Origin: Akebia trifoliata
Taxonomy: Eukaryota; Streptophyta; Magnoliopsida; Ranunculales; Lardizabalaceae
Length of the DNA: 64,000 bases
Reading direction: 5' to 3'
Assembly: GCA_017979445.1 (NCBI GenBank)
Contig: CM030714.1
Coordinates: 7,261,049 to 7,325,048, forward strand
The notes under the pieces were generated by a model. It did not search any database. It had not been told where the DNA came from and worked only from the letters and a program-made list of their open reading frames with translations. Made by a program: the position numbers and the translations under genes. This document shows positions 10,877 to 22,187 of the stretch, piece after piece. Positions within the stretch are counted from its first letter, which is position 1. Every line of letters begins with the position of its first letter.

Positions 10877-11542
10877 CATTTAATAAATCACAAATCTATC
10901 CATAAAAAATCATTAGTTTATTCATAAAAGATAACTAATCTATGTCCTAACTCTTAAAATAATTCATAATAATTATCATATACATATATATTTATCTATT
11001 GCATAAGGATTCGATTCTCGATTTGAACTGGACCAAGTTGCACCCTTAATTTGAAGAGCATTTTAATATTTAATTAGGGTGTGAGAAATAATTTAAGAAA
11101 TTGAAATGTAATAAATAAAAGTTGGGTTGCCGATAGTAACTCTTAAGGAAAATAGAGGTGAATGGGGGTGGACCCCACGGAAACGACATAACGAGAGGGA
11201 AGTTTGGTCCTCTTATGTTGTTTTTAAACTCTTAAATAGAATGTGGGTTTTGATATGGTGCTGCAGCATTAAACTATATCTTCATGGTTCTTAATAATAC
11301 ATTAATACCCACAAACATGTGCGATCTGTTAGGGCATTGTAGAATATTTTAATATTTCAAAACAACCCCTCATAATGGTTAAAGATTTGCAATAATTGAT
11401 CACAAGAGAGCCCCTCCATATTATGACGACCTCATTAAGTACGATTTGTGATATAGACGTGTAACAGAGAAATCTTCGTATTTTTAGGTGATTTAGACGT
11501 ACCCCTCTAAGTTTATAAAAAAAATAATAATAATAAAAAAAA

Positions 11543-13074
11543 GGATAAATTATACTTTACCCCTTATAATTTGGCATAATTCTATTTTAACCTCTTAATA
11601 TTTTGATAATTACACTTAACTCGCTTATAGTTAGGGGTGCAACTTAAATCGGTTCAAACCGAGAACCGAACCAAACTGTGAGTTTTGGATTGATTTGATT
11701 CAATTTAAATTGAAGTCGGTTCGATTTTGGATTTACAAAATAAAGAACTGATGGATTCGATTCGGTACTCGATTTTGACTTTATAAATAACCGAACCAAA
11801 CTAACAGTTTCTTTTAAAATAAAATTTAGATTTTTAAAAACCCTAATTCTCGTCTCTTCTACTTTCCTTTCTCTCTATCTCTCTCGCTGCGGCCGTCGGC
11901 TGTCGGACTGCAGGACTGCTGGCGGATCATCTCTGTTGTCTCTCTCTATCTCTCTCTCTCTATCTACGACTGTCGGCTGCCGGGTTGCGGGCGGACCTCT
12001 CTCTCTCTCTCTCTCGTCTCTTGCAAGCAGAGGTGTAGCTGGCTGGCTGCGGGCTACGGGCTACTTGTCAACTCCGATAGCTGACGGATCTCTCTCTCTC
12101 TCTCGTCTTTTGGAGTTGAAGAACAGCCAGAGTTGCTTTGTTGTTCGATATTGTCCAGATTTGTAGTCATTTGATGTTTGGATCAAAGTGGGAATAATGA
12201 ATGGATAGGATTGTCGTTTGTGAATGATAAGATTCACATCTCTACTGCACAGGATCTAAAATGCCCCCAATTTCTAAGTATTTTTTTAGGAAGAGGATAG
12301 TATTTCTAACTATATTAATTAGTCGGGTTTTCCTTGAAATTATAAAGATAAGTTCTTTTAATTTTTTTTATTAAATAAATTTTTTATTTATGTAAAGATA
12401 TATGAAGTTGTTTATTATCTAACACAAAAATTAATTAAAATTTTAAGAAATATACTGTTTTAGAGGACATTATCAAACTCCAAAATTATGCATGAACTAG
12501 TTTTTATTTTTTATTTTTTATTAAAAATATTTATTTAAGAAATTTTTGGCAACCCATGGAATCGAACCGAACAAAATCGAATTAAAGTCGGTTTGGATTG
12601 GTTTGATTCGAGACCAATTTGGTTCGGTTCTGGTTCTCATATAATGGAACCGACCATGGTCGATTCGGTTATGATTTTGCTCTAACCCGAACCAACCCGA
12701 ACCAAGTTGCACCCCTACTTATAGTTACCTAAAGGGTTTACTTACTCCCTTATGTCAAATTACAGTCAACCTAACAGTCTAATTCCTTTTGCAAAGACCA
12801 TTTTGCCTTTTTTTTTTATACATTTTTTTTATAAACAAAAATATGCCCAGTGAAAAAATGGGTTCAATGAATACTTAGAAAGGGGCATTTTAACTATTGT
12901 TTTAAAATCTATTTTTAATAATAAATAATATAATTTAAGTAGGTAAAACAGTAAAATAATATCTGAATTTTAACACCATCAGTGGAAAGGGACGTAAGTG
13001 CAATTATCAAAATGTTAGTGGTCAAAATACAATTAGACCAAACTATAAGGGGTTAAAGTGTAATTTACCCAAAA
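11543..13074. mobile_element. Long-TIR MITE interrupted by a hAT element
   Basis: The left arm (11543-11630; ATAAATTATACTTTACCCC, then TTTTGATAATTACACTTA) is the inverted partner of the right arm (12985-13074; GGGGTTAAAGTGTAATTTACC). The arms are about 85 bp. Without the nested hAT it would be roughly 440 bp. No coding sequence. Confidence 0.7.
11632..12717. mobile_element. hAT-like element with perfect 8-bp target duplication
   Basis: Ends TAGGGGTGCAACTT (11632) and AAGTTGCACCCCTA (12717), flanked by CTTATAGT at 11624-11631 and 12718-12725. Subterminal GGTTC/GAACC motifs are rich and inverted. The interior (11860-12110) is CT-rich and GC-richer (tctctctct with ggctgtcgg blocks), possibly a captured leader region, but no protein is recognisable and no transposase is present. 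Confidence 0.88.
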
Positions 13075-13340
13075 AATATTAAAGATAGAACCTGCTTTCA
13101 AACTCATGACAAGCTTCCTTGGTGGAGAATTTAGGGTATAAATGGGTAGGATTCGAGTTGGAGTAAAGTAAATCTAAATTCAAATCCGAATAAAAGTATT
13201 CGGACTCAAACTTGGATTAGACTTAACTTAGATCATACGAATCAAGATCACATTTAAATTTGTCGAGGTGGTTAATCAAGTAGGATCATGTTGAATTACA
13301 TTTCACATTAGAAACGTTCTTAGATTCGGATTGGATAATA

Positions 13341-13633
13341 TGTTAACCAATCAACTACTCTAAAAGACCGATCTAATCCATTGGAGAGAGTGAGAACAAT
13401 GAATATAAAAGGGTGATGGGGCTTGACTGGGGTATGACACACCTAAGAGTGCAGGAAAACATATACTAACACTCCTTTTCACCTATAAGGGTACACTTTA
13501 ATACCATGTTAACCAACCAACTACTCCAAAGGACTGATCTGTTGGAAAGGGAGAGAACTATGAATATAAAAGGGTCACGGGGATCAACTAGGATATGACA
13601 CACCTGAGAGTACAGGAAAATAGACACTTGACA
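13341..13633 (-). mobile_element. TRIM (miniature LTR retrotransposon)
   Basis: Two direct repeats, 13341-13471 and 13507-13633, both start TGTTAACCAA and end in CA. They are flanked by TAATA at 13336-13340 and 13634-13638. The 35-bp interior ends CTTTAATACCA, whose complement TGGTATTAAAG resembles the Met-tRNA primer site TGGTATCAGAGC, so the element reads on the minus strand. The repeats differ at roughly one base in seven. No coding capacity. Confidence 0.85.
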
Positions 13634-13805
13634 TAATATTGGGGTAAGGGACATTAAATCATATTTGACCTATTTTTTAATATACTCGGATCTACTCCAA
13701 AATCCAAACTTCCTAGATTTAATTTTCGAATCATTAGATTCAAAACTCATTGAATCCACCTTCACGTTGGCTACTAACCACTCCTGCTTGCCTAACAAAA
13801 ATAAA

Positions 13806-14178
13806 AGAGATCTGCTATTGACACCCCAACTTTTACTTATTACATCCCCATTTATTAAATTAGTTATCACACCCCAATTAACAATTAAACCACACTATTT
13901 GGACATTATAAAAAGTTGGCTCAAATTATTTATCTCACATTATAGGACTCGTTCAAACAATTCTAGTAGATGTTTACAACTACGATTAGATTCATACAAA
14001 ATCTTAACCCCCTACAAAAAAGAAAAAAAAAACTAAAACAAAACACGAGAGAATTCAAGCAAAAAAAATAAAATGATAGAGCTTCTATTGGCACTCCAAC
14101 TCTTACTTAGTCCCAACCAGGCATTTATTTTTAATTGGAATGTAATAAGTAAAAGTTGGGCTGCCAAGAGCAACTCTC
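13806..14178. repeat. Mutator-like MITE pair
   Basis: A left-end fragment (13806-14010; tattgacaccccaactttta, with interior like the 3049 copy) is followed by a complete short copy at 14081-14178 (gagcttctattggcactcc to gggctgccaagagcaactc). Confidence 0.6.
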
Positions 14179-14429
14179 AAATAAAAAGATTATGTTGTAA
14201 TTCAAGCTAAATTGAAATTATTATTTATTTTTGCGTTTAATATTTTATGTTTGTTTAGTAATTTCTACATAAGAACCAAAATCTTATGTCAATCCTAATC
14301 ATAGATCTTCTTTGGAGGATCTAGACCTTACATTCTCTAAAATGATGAAAAAACTCATTACCTTTAAAGAATTAAAATTCCTATAAAATTGCTGCTTAAC
14401 ATCATAATACAGTAGAATAAATTACCATT

Positions 14430-14680
14430 TTGTGAACAACTTTTGACGAATTTACAATTCTGGCTCACTGTTCATTTTAATTACCAAAATGTGAATGGAT
14501 AATGAATTAAGAGATTTTGAAGTGACTATTTTGCAACTTTAAAGTGACAATTTTGCATGTTAAAAGCTAAATTGTCACTTTAAAACCGCTGCATTTGTTG
14601 CCTATTCACGTTTTGATAATTAAAATGAACAGTGAGCAAGAATCGTAAATTCGTCAAAAGTTGATCATGTTTTTGTAAAT
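14430..14680. repeat. Foldback MITE
   Basis: Arms of about 60 bp: caacttttgacgaatttac / gtaaattcgtcaaaagttg and cactgttcattttaattac / inverse, with a second inverted set around aaagtgacaattttgca. A diverged copy is at 18848-19107. Confidence 0.65.
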
Positions 14681-14764
14681 ATCTCATTATAGTAACTACG
14701 AGATCTGGTGGCTAATTAAAAACGACTCATGAAAAAACACGAAACCCAATAATCAAGATTTATC

Positions 14765-15800
14765 TTAGGGATGTGCAACATGTACTTGAGATACATATTA
14801 TATCTTAATTGTTGGATTTCGTATTTTAATATTAGGATTTCATCCCAAAATCATCCATTATATATAATAAGGCATTGGTTACAATGAAATACATTATTAA
14901 GGTAAAGAGGATCCCGAATTATTGTACAATATTTCGGTTGATCTAGACAGTCTTGACTTTATAATTCAAAAAAGAGCAATGTTCAAACAATATTAAATCA
15001 ACATTAATTGTGACCTTAATTTCTAGGGTAATGGTAATTAGTGATGGACCCATAAATATACACTTGAAAACGATCAGATATGGAATATAGAGACCACGAC
15101 AATGGGTTGGTGGACCAATGTTTCTAAAGCATTTTAGGGTTTTACCATTCAAATAAGAAGGGAAAAAGCCTCCGACATGAATTGGTCCCAATGAGGAAAA
15201 AATTGACCCAAAAGTCGGGACTCCTTCTCATCATTCTCACGTGGTTGTCAAAGAGAGAAAAAGAAAATTATAAAGAGAAAGAAAAAAGAAAATAGAAAAG
15301 GAGAATTAGTCGGTCCCGCTCCGTATACCACTTTATAGGGAGCGGATCCTATGTATCACATAAATGGTGTAACTCTTGTTCTACAATCCATAATACGTTA
15401 CATTTAACCCAATCAACAACACATCTCTCTTCTACTAATGTTTTAGATCAGATTTGGACAGGAAAAAAAAATTTCTTTTAATCAGGTGTTTGAAAATGGA
15501 CAATCAATGGAATGATTTTGATGATGTGGCACATTTTCAATTGTTGAAATGTGCTATAGAGAACTATAAGAGAAATGCGCTACAGAGGATCTGCTCCCCG
15601 CCACTTTATAATGGCTGCTTGTGGGGCCTCATGAATATTATGTTTGATTATATCCAAACTTATAGTAAATTTATTGGACTATTAGATGCATTGAATTTCG
15701 GTCTTGATGGGTATTGTTCATCAAGTATCGAACCTGTGGTCACAAGGATATCTGACATAAGAGCAAAAATTCTTAAATCCGCATATATCCAATATATGTA
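14765..15800. repeat. Old dispersed repeat, copy 1 (partner at 20195-21100)
   Basis: Collinear blocks are shared with 20195-21100: gggtatgcaa/gggatgtgcaa, ataaggyattggtt, cccraattattgtacaatat, ggactccttctcatc, and agtaaatttattggactattagatgcatt. An open frame of 115 codons (15454-15801) lies here but is broken in the partner copy and matches no family I recognise. About 280 bp (15320-15600) is absent from the partner and begins with an inverted ccgctccgtataccact / tatagggagcgg. Confidence 0.55.
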
Positions 15801-16183
15801 GAGATGGGGTTATATTGACTGAAGGACCATCCATCTTTATGGATAACATGTTAACGTAGCGCCCAAATACATCATCAGGTGCCACATGTAGGTAGAGCAT
15901 AAAATTTTATAAATTCTTTGAAAAACAGAATTGAAAAAAGAGATTTTTTTTTAAATTGTTGGATTTAAATTTTAAATTTGAGAGTTCAATGACCACCATC
16001 CATTTTTAAACTCAAGATCCATCAACAAAAAATACTTTTGTTTTTTTTTTTAGGATTTTTTTTCAAGCCCAGTCTAGACAACATACAAGAAGGTGAGTTG
16101 TCATTTGGACCAATGCAACAGGCCATGTGACCCAAATGTGGACCTCGGTCCATGCTCTACATGATCCTTGGTCCGTGCAACCG

Positions 16184-16188
<5 letters not shown>

Positions 16189-16246
<58 letters not shown>

Positions 16247-16275
16247 GATATATATATATATATATATATATATAT
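16189..16275. repeat. Compound (CT)n(TA)n microsatellite
   Basis: About 45 bases of CT followed by about 40 bases of TA; the TA half is the left boundary of the palindromic element cluster. Confidence 0.95.
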
Positions 16276-16655
16276 GGATCAGGTTCAAACGACAACCATT
16301 TCAACACACATATAGACAACGTGTTTTGTCTTATATGGGCAAAAATGTTTGGAATGAGCTGATTTTTTGTGAGGATGATCTCTGTGGTGAGGAGATCATT
16401 CTTGCCAAAAATCAGCTCATTCCAAAACTTCTAGACCGTCCAATTTTTATTGAAAAATTATAGACCGTCCAATTTTTGTAAATCAATTTTGATGGGGTTA
16501 CAAGTTTTGGAATGGGATGATTTTTTGCCAGGATGATCCCCTCATCACAGAGATCATCCTAAAAAAAAATCAGCTCATTCCAAACATTTTTGCCCATATA
16601 AGACAAACACGTTGTCTATATGTGTGTCGCAATGTGTGTTGCAGGAACCCGACCC
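16276..16655. mobile_element. Palindromic TA-tract element 3
   Basis: Ends GGATCAGGTTC and GAACCCGACCC, TA tracts on both sides. The subterminal module CACACATATAGACAACGTG is inverted at both ends. Two hairpin cores: 16345-16430 and 16497-16590. It is the reverse complement of the element at 17851-18201, including end-specific bases (AAACGACAACCATTTCAACAC at one end, CCTGCAACACACATTGC at the other). Confidence 0.75.
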
Positions 16656-16674
16656 TATATATATATATATATAT

Positions 16675-17033
16675 GGGGGCGGTTTATGGGACATATATAA
16701 AAACAATGGTTTTTCAAAATATGGGTTAGAGGTTTTGGATTGAGCTGATTTTTTGCAAGGATGGTCACTATGATGAGAAGATCATCCTCACAAAAAATCA
16801 GCTCAATCTGAAACTTCTAAATCCATCAAAAGTTATTTACAGATTATTGGCAAAAAAATCGATGATCCACATTCTAAATCACTTTTAATGGGGTTAGAAG
16901 TTTCAGATTGGACTGATTTATTTATTTTTCGGATGATCTTCCCATCATAGAGATCATACTCATAAAAAATCAGCTCAATCCCAAACTTCTAACCCATATT
17001 TTGAAAATTTATTAATGTTACATTGTTTAGACA
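16675..17033. mobile_element. Palindromic TA-tract element 4
   Basis: The left end GGGGGCGGTTTATGGGAC fits the group terminus. The right end has decayed (acattgtttagaca before the TA tract). The core follows the group pattern with wording shifted to TTTTGGATTGAGCTGATTTTTTG. Confidence 0.6.
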
Positions 17034-17045
17034 TATATATATATA

Positions 17046-17448
17046 GGGTCAGGTTCAAGGGCCATATGAGAAAACTTTCGACGGTAAATAAAATTTTAAA
17101 ATATGGGTTAGAAATTTTGGATTGAGCTGATTTTTTGTGAGGATGATCTCTATGATGGGAAGATCATCCAAAAAAAAAAAAAAAATCAGCCCAATCTGAA
17201 ACTTCTAACCCCATTAAAAGTGATTTAGAATGTGGACCGTCGATTTTTTACCAACTTTAATCACTAATTTGTAAATCACTTTTGATGGATTTAGAAGTTT
17301 CTGATTGAGCTGATTTTTTGTGAGGATGATCTTCTCATCATAGTGACCATCCTTGCAAAAAATAAGCTCAATCCAAAACCTCTAACCCTTATTTTGAAAA
17401 ACGAAAGTTTTCTCATATGTTTTCTCATATGGCCCTTGAACCTGACCC
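17046..17448. mobile_element. Palindromic TA-tract element 5
   Basis: Perfect outer inverted repeat GGGTCAGGTTCAAGGGCCAT / ATGGCCCTTGAACCTGACCC, then CATATGAGAAAACTTTCG. Core hairpins at 17115-17205 and 17285-17385. Only atat separates it from element 6. Confidence 0.75.
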
Positions 17449-17452
17449 ATAT

Positions 17453-17840
17453 GGGAGCGGTTCGACAGCCCTAAAGTTTGCCAAGTTTGGTGCCAAACAT
17501 TTTTTGTAAATCACTTTTGATGGGGTTAGAAGTTTTGGAATAGGCTGATTTTTTGTGAGGATGATCTCTACGGTGAAGAGATCATCCTCACAAAAAATCA
17601 GCTCATTTTGAAACTTCTTGCCCTAGTTTACAAGTTGAAGAATCGTGGACCGTCCAATTTTTGTAAATCACTTTTGATGGGGTTAGAAGTTTTGGAATAG
17701 GCTGATTTTTGGTGAGGATGATCTCCTCATCATAGAGATCATCCTCACAAAAAATCAGCTCATTCGAAAACTTCTAACCCATATTTTGAAAAATGTTTGG
17801 CACCAAACTTGGCAAACTTTAGAGCTGCTGAACCGTCACT
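17453..17840. mobile_element. Palindromic TA-tract element 6
   Basis: Left end GGGAGCGGTTCGACAGCCC; right end GCTGCTGAACCGTCACT. The subterminal module AAAGTTTGCCAAGTTTGG is inverted at the right. A direct copy lies 763 bp downstream (18216). Confidence 0.75.
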
Positions 17841-17850
17841 TATATATATA

Positions 17851-18201
17851 GGGTCGGGTTCCTGCAACACACATTGCAACACACATATAGACAACGTGTT
17901 TGTCTTATATGGGCAAAAATGTTTGGAATGGGCTGATTTTTTGTGAGGATGATCTCTGTGATGAGGGGATCATCCTGGCAAAAAATCTTCTCATTCCAAA
18001 ACTTGTAACCCCATCAAAATTGATTTACAAAAATTGGACGGTCTAGAAGTTTCATAATGAGCTGATTTTTGGCAAAGATGATCTCCTCACCACAGAGATC
18101 ATCCTCACAAAAAATCAACCCATTCCAAACATTTTTGCCCATATAAGACAAAACACGTTGTCTATATGTGTGTTGAAATGGTTGTCGTTTGAACCTGACC
18201 C
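17851..18201. mobile_element. Palindromic TA-tract element 7 (inverted copy of element 3)
   Basis: Ends GGGTCGGGTTCCTGCAAC and GTTTGAACCTGACCC. The subterminal module CACACATATAGACAACGTG is as in element 3 but the whole unit is in reverse orientation. Slightly shorter (351 bp against 380), mainly from losses in the spacer. Confidence 0.75.
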
Positions 18202-18215
18202 ATATATATATATAT

Positions 18216-18603
18216 GGGAGCAGTTCGGCAGCCCTAAAGTTTGCCAAGTTTGGTGCCAAACATTTTTTGTAAATCACTTTTGATGGGGTTAGAAGTTTTG
18301 GAATAGGCTGATTTTTTGTGAGGATGATCTCTACGGTGAAGAGATCATCCTCACAAAAAATCAGCTCATTTTGAAACTTCTAACCCTAGTTTACAAGTTG
18401 AAGAATCGTGGACCGTCCAATTTTTGTAAATCACTTTTGATGGGATTAGAAGTTTTGGAATAGGCTGATTTTTGGTGAGGATGATCTCCTCATCATAGAG
18501 ATCATCCTCACAAAAAATCAGCTCATTCGAAAGCTTCTAACCCATATTTTGAACAATGCTTGGCACCAAACTTGACAAACTTTAAGGCTGTTGAACCGTC
18601 CCC
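18216..18603. mobile_element. Palindromic TA-tract element 8 (direct copy of element 6)
   Basis: Left end GGGAGCAGTTCGGCAGCCC, right end GTTGAACCGTCCCC(T); same length as element 6 (388 bp) and same modules. Followed by a TA tract (18603-18620). Confidence 0.75.
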
Positions 18604-18847
18604 TATATATATATATATATCATTGATCCTTCAATAATGGCCACTCACCATTCATGAATGGCCTCCATTCTCCCTTCGTTATTTATAGATTTGTCAATTT
18701 ATCTCTTTATTTCAAATATATTAACACACACCATCCATCATCTCCAAATAGTGGTGATGACGAACCATGTACTTAACATCCCATTATTAATCCTTCTAAT
18801 ATATTTACCAATTAGCTTATGCTTATATCTCAATAGATTTTTCTATG

Positions 18848-19107
18848 GGGTATTTACGAAAAGTGATCAACTTTTGATGAATTTATGATTCCAGCTCATT
18901 GTTCATTTTAATTTTCAAAACGTGAACAATAACGAATTCAAAGGTTTTTAAAGTGATAAGTTCACAGGTTTAAAGTGACTAATTCCAATTAGTTACTTTA
19001 AACCTATGAAATTAGCACTCTAAAACTATCAAATTTGTTATCGTTTTTGAATTTTTTCAATAAAAATATGATCATTTACGCTTTGGTAATTAAAATGAAC
19101 AGTTAGC
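18848..19107. repeat. Foldback MITE, relative of 14430
   Basis: caacttttgatgaatttatg and ctcattgttcattttaatt at the left pair with aattaaaatgaacagttagc at the right; inner arms aaaggtttttaaagtgata / inverse. It ends against the next MITE. Confidence 0.55.
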
Positions 19108-19487
19108 CGGAATATGCTAATGTCCAAGACCTTATGGGGGCGTTAGCATTCTCCAACACTTTATTTTTTTCAATAATACTCTTATTCATTTTGTCTTTTA
19201 GTGAAATAAATAGGAGTACAATGGTCTTTTACATAATAAATGTTTATTTGCATTAATTGACAAATTATTTATTGCAACAAGACGTTTAATTCTAAAGATT
19301 AAATGCCCTTAGCATATATTATGAAAAACATAAGTATTAAGTAAATAAATATTTATTTATTATGTAAAAAGATTAATATACCCTTATCTTTTTCACTAAA
19401 TGATAAAATGGATATGGGTATTATTGAAAAAAAATTGTTGGAGAATGCTAACGTCCTCATGAGGTCTTAGACGTTAGCATTCCCCAT
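19108..19487. repeat. MITE with about 90-bp inverted arms
   Basis: Arms: gctaatgtccaagaccttat / atgaggtcttagacgttagc and gttagcattctccaaca / tgttggagaatgctaac (last with one mismatch), continuing through tcaataatactcttatt. The long arms leave only a short centre (about 19255-19330). Confidence 0.7.
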
Positions 19488-19496
19488 ATATATATA

Positions 19497-20047
19497 GTTA
19501 AATTCAAGAACCAATAACACAATTAAGGTGTTTGGTTATATATAGGCTAAAAGTTTTAGAATTGGCTAATTTTTTTGTACGGGTGATCTCTATGACGAGG
19601 AGATCATCCTCACAAAAAATTAGTCCATTCTAAAACATTTAACCCCACTTTACAAGTTGAAGAATCATAGATTGTCGATTTTTACTGTTAATTTGTAAAC
19701 CACTTTTGATGGAGTTAGAAGTTCCGGAATGGACTTTTTTTTTTGTGAGGATGATCTCTATGATAAGGAGACCATCCTCGCTAAAAAATCAGTCAAATCT
19801 AAAACTTCTTAGTCCATCAAAAGTGGTTTAGAATTGTAAACCATCGATTTTTTATCGAAAATTTGTAAACCACTTTTAATGGACTTAGAAATTTCAGATT
19901 CAGCTGATTTTTGGTGAGGATGATCTACTCACCATATAGATCATCCTCACAAAAAAAAATCAACGTACTCCGAAACTTTAAAGTCACATAGGACAAACGT
20001 GTTGGCTCCATCTTGGTTCCCTAACGTTTGATTGTTGAATGCCACCC
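19497..20047. mobile_element. Palindromic TA-tract element 9 (diverged, with extra hairpins)
   Basis: Bounded by TA tracts; the right end GTTGAATGCCACCC fits the group, the left end has decayed (gttaaattcaagaacc). It carries several GGATGATCTCTATGA..GGAGATCATCC type hairpins and the spacer motif TAAACCACTTTTGATGG. Confidence 0.55.
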
Positions 20048-20194
20048 TATATATATAGGATGTTTATCCTAACTGGATGAAAGTTTGTACCCCACAAAAA
20101 TGGGTTCTACACTTGTGTTTTATTATATAGATGGAGTCAAGTTCCTACAACTTATTATTATGAATTGTAAAAAAAAAATGAAATTCTATAATCA

Positions 20195-21100
20195 GTATTT
20201 ATGTAAGGGTATGCAATATTTACTTAAGATGTATTTTTCATCTTGATTGTAGAATTTTGTGGTTTAACTATCAGAATTACGTGCTTTTTTACTTCAATCA
20301 TTCTTCGTGAGTCAATGGATCCAAACCCATTATAATAAGGTATTGATTGAAATAATATACATTGTAAGATAAGGAATCCCAAATTATTGTACAATATCTT
20401 TGGTCAGGAATCGAGACAATCTTGATTTTTCTCCTGACTTTGACATTAATTTTATATTTGATTAATTTTATCATCTAAAGGTAACCTGTCAAGTGACACT
20501 AAATGTTCTTCGATCACTTATTGAGGGTATCATTTACCTTTAAAAAGGGAGCGATGTTGAATTCAAACAAGTAGACAAACATATACACTTCAAAATGATT
20601 GATCGCCCATACACCACAGAAATAAAAGTGTTTGAAATCCATATGGTCCCAAAAACTTACACATGATTTAAAGGGACAATTGATAACCAATCCATTAAAA
20701 TGAAAATCTACTTCCAACATAAATTAGTCCCACAGATGAGAAACTTTACCCAAAAAAGATGGGATTCCTTCTCATCTTTCTCAACTAGTTGTATAAAGTT
20801 CTTACTTCAATGAGTAGCTTGTCTTTTGGAGAAAAAACAAAAAAACAAAGAAAAAAAAAAGATAAAAGAAAAGATGATAAGTCAATTTACTTGTGGAGCC
20901 TACATGAAAATCATGTTTCACGATTGATCTTATGATAAATTTATTAGATTATTTGATGTATTTAATTTAGGGCACAGTGGATGCTATTAATGAAATATCG
21001 AACTTGGAGGTTACAAAGATATCTTATTTACTTTTCAATAGAGTTGATTTTGGATTGGAAAATCTAAATATATCTTAGGATTGTAAGCATTCTCAATATA
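20195..21100. repeat. Old dispersed repeat, copy 2
   Basis: Partner of 14765-15800 in the same order and orientation, with many indels. No intact reading frame corresponds to the 115-codon frame of copy 1. Confidence 0.55.
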
Positions 21101-21925
21101 TAGAAGTGGTCTCTTTCATGTATCATCTATGGATGCTTAGTAGGATCACGTAAATCTTATGTTTTATTGATTATTATTTTTTGTCGTATACTTCATTCGA
21201 TATAAGGATCTTGGTTCACAAATTTTTTATCAAATGATCATCTGTTTAAAAGTTAACGTGTTTCAAAATTATTAATCATACAAAAAATTGACCGAAATTA
21301 ATAATTTAATTGAATTGTTTAGATTTAATTTTTAAATTTTACATTAATTTTACCATTAGACGAGGTTTAACTAATGAGCCGATCGATTTTAGTGAGGTTG
21401 GCCTACATGACATGAACAAGCTGTCCTTTATAGGGACTAGTCAAACATGGCATACTTATGTAAATCCCACAAAGCTGAGTACAAATAAGGAATATTAATG
21501 GGGATTTAAGTGGAGACTAATAGCTCCAATAGAAAAGACTTTAAAAAACACCTTTTTTTCTCCTTCTCTCTCTTTTGTTGAAGTTCAGTAATGTGACCTT
21601 CCAACCATGACAAGAGAGACTCGGGTGGCTTCTTTCTTTCTTTTTTTTTTTTATCTTTAATACTTGTAAAAGAGGGAGAAAAAAAAACATGTTTTGGTAA
21701 AAAAAAATTGTCATTAGAGCTTCAAAGAACATAATAATGAGAAATATAGAAACCAACCTAAGAATACATCTTCATGTGGCATACATGACCCACCATTAGG
21801 TTAGGATAAGAGTTATCGTGTCTAGTTCTCATTGGATGAAATTAACAGAGGAAACCACAAAAAACGAGAGGCTAGAAAGTTTAACTTTTATTGTCACATC
21901 AGAGAATTACCAAGTGACCAATTAA
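21101..21925. other. No gene seen
   Basis: AT-rich sequence with short A and T runs and no splice-bounded coding signal. Confidence 0.4.
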
Positions 21926-22052
21926 TTTGGGGAGCTGTTATTCTCTCACAAATTTTTCCTACCGCCACACCAATTTCTATGTAAATCATTAAAATATTGC
22001 ACACAATTGGTGTGGTGTTAGTAAAAGTTAGTGTGGCAATAATAACCCTCTT
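21926..22052. repeat. Mutator-like MITE, diverged
   Basis: gagctgttattctctcac at the left pairs with gtgtggcaataataaccctc at the right; inner cgccacaccaatt / aattggtgtggtg is inverted. Confidence 0.5.
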
Positions 22053-22187
22053 AATTTAATGACTTGTAATATTTATTGTTGATAGTTGATTGATCTCTCT
22101 TTTACTCTTTCGTGGACATAAGTAATTTTTTGAACCACATAAATCACGAGTTCTTTATGTGATTGTACTTTTAATTATTTTTTTGAG

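Larger units (their letters stand above)
8107..11048. mobile_element. hAT-like element carrying later insertions
   Basis: TAGGGGGTGCAACTTGG at 8107 and CCAAGTTGCACCCTTA ending at 11048 are inverted ends of the same hAT-like family as 171 and 11632. Flanks GTTTAAAG (8099-8106) and ATTTGAAG (11049-11056) agree at 6 of 8 bases. The original element is the sequence outside 8308-10807; inside sit the gene-capture element and three palindromic elements. No transposase is visible. Confidence 0.65.

Noticed and set aside
13665..14036. Open frame of 123 codons
   Set aside because: Falls across a MITE end and AT-rich repeat sequence.
15454..15801. Open frame of 115 codons
   Set aside because: Part of a dispersed repeat; the partner copy at 20.9-21.1 kb is broken and no family is recognisable.
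16276..18603. CRISPR-like array of hairpin repeats
   Set aside because: Units are 350-400 bp with inverted hairpins and TA tracts in plant nuclear DNA; no short direct repeats with unique spacers.
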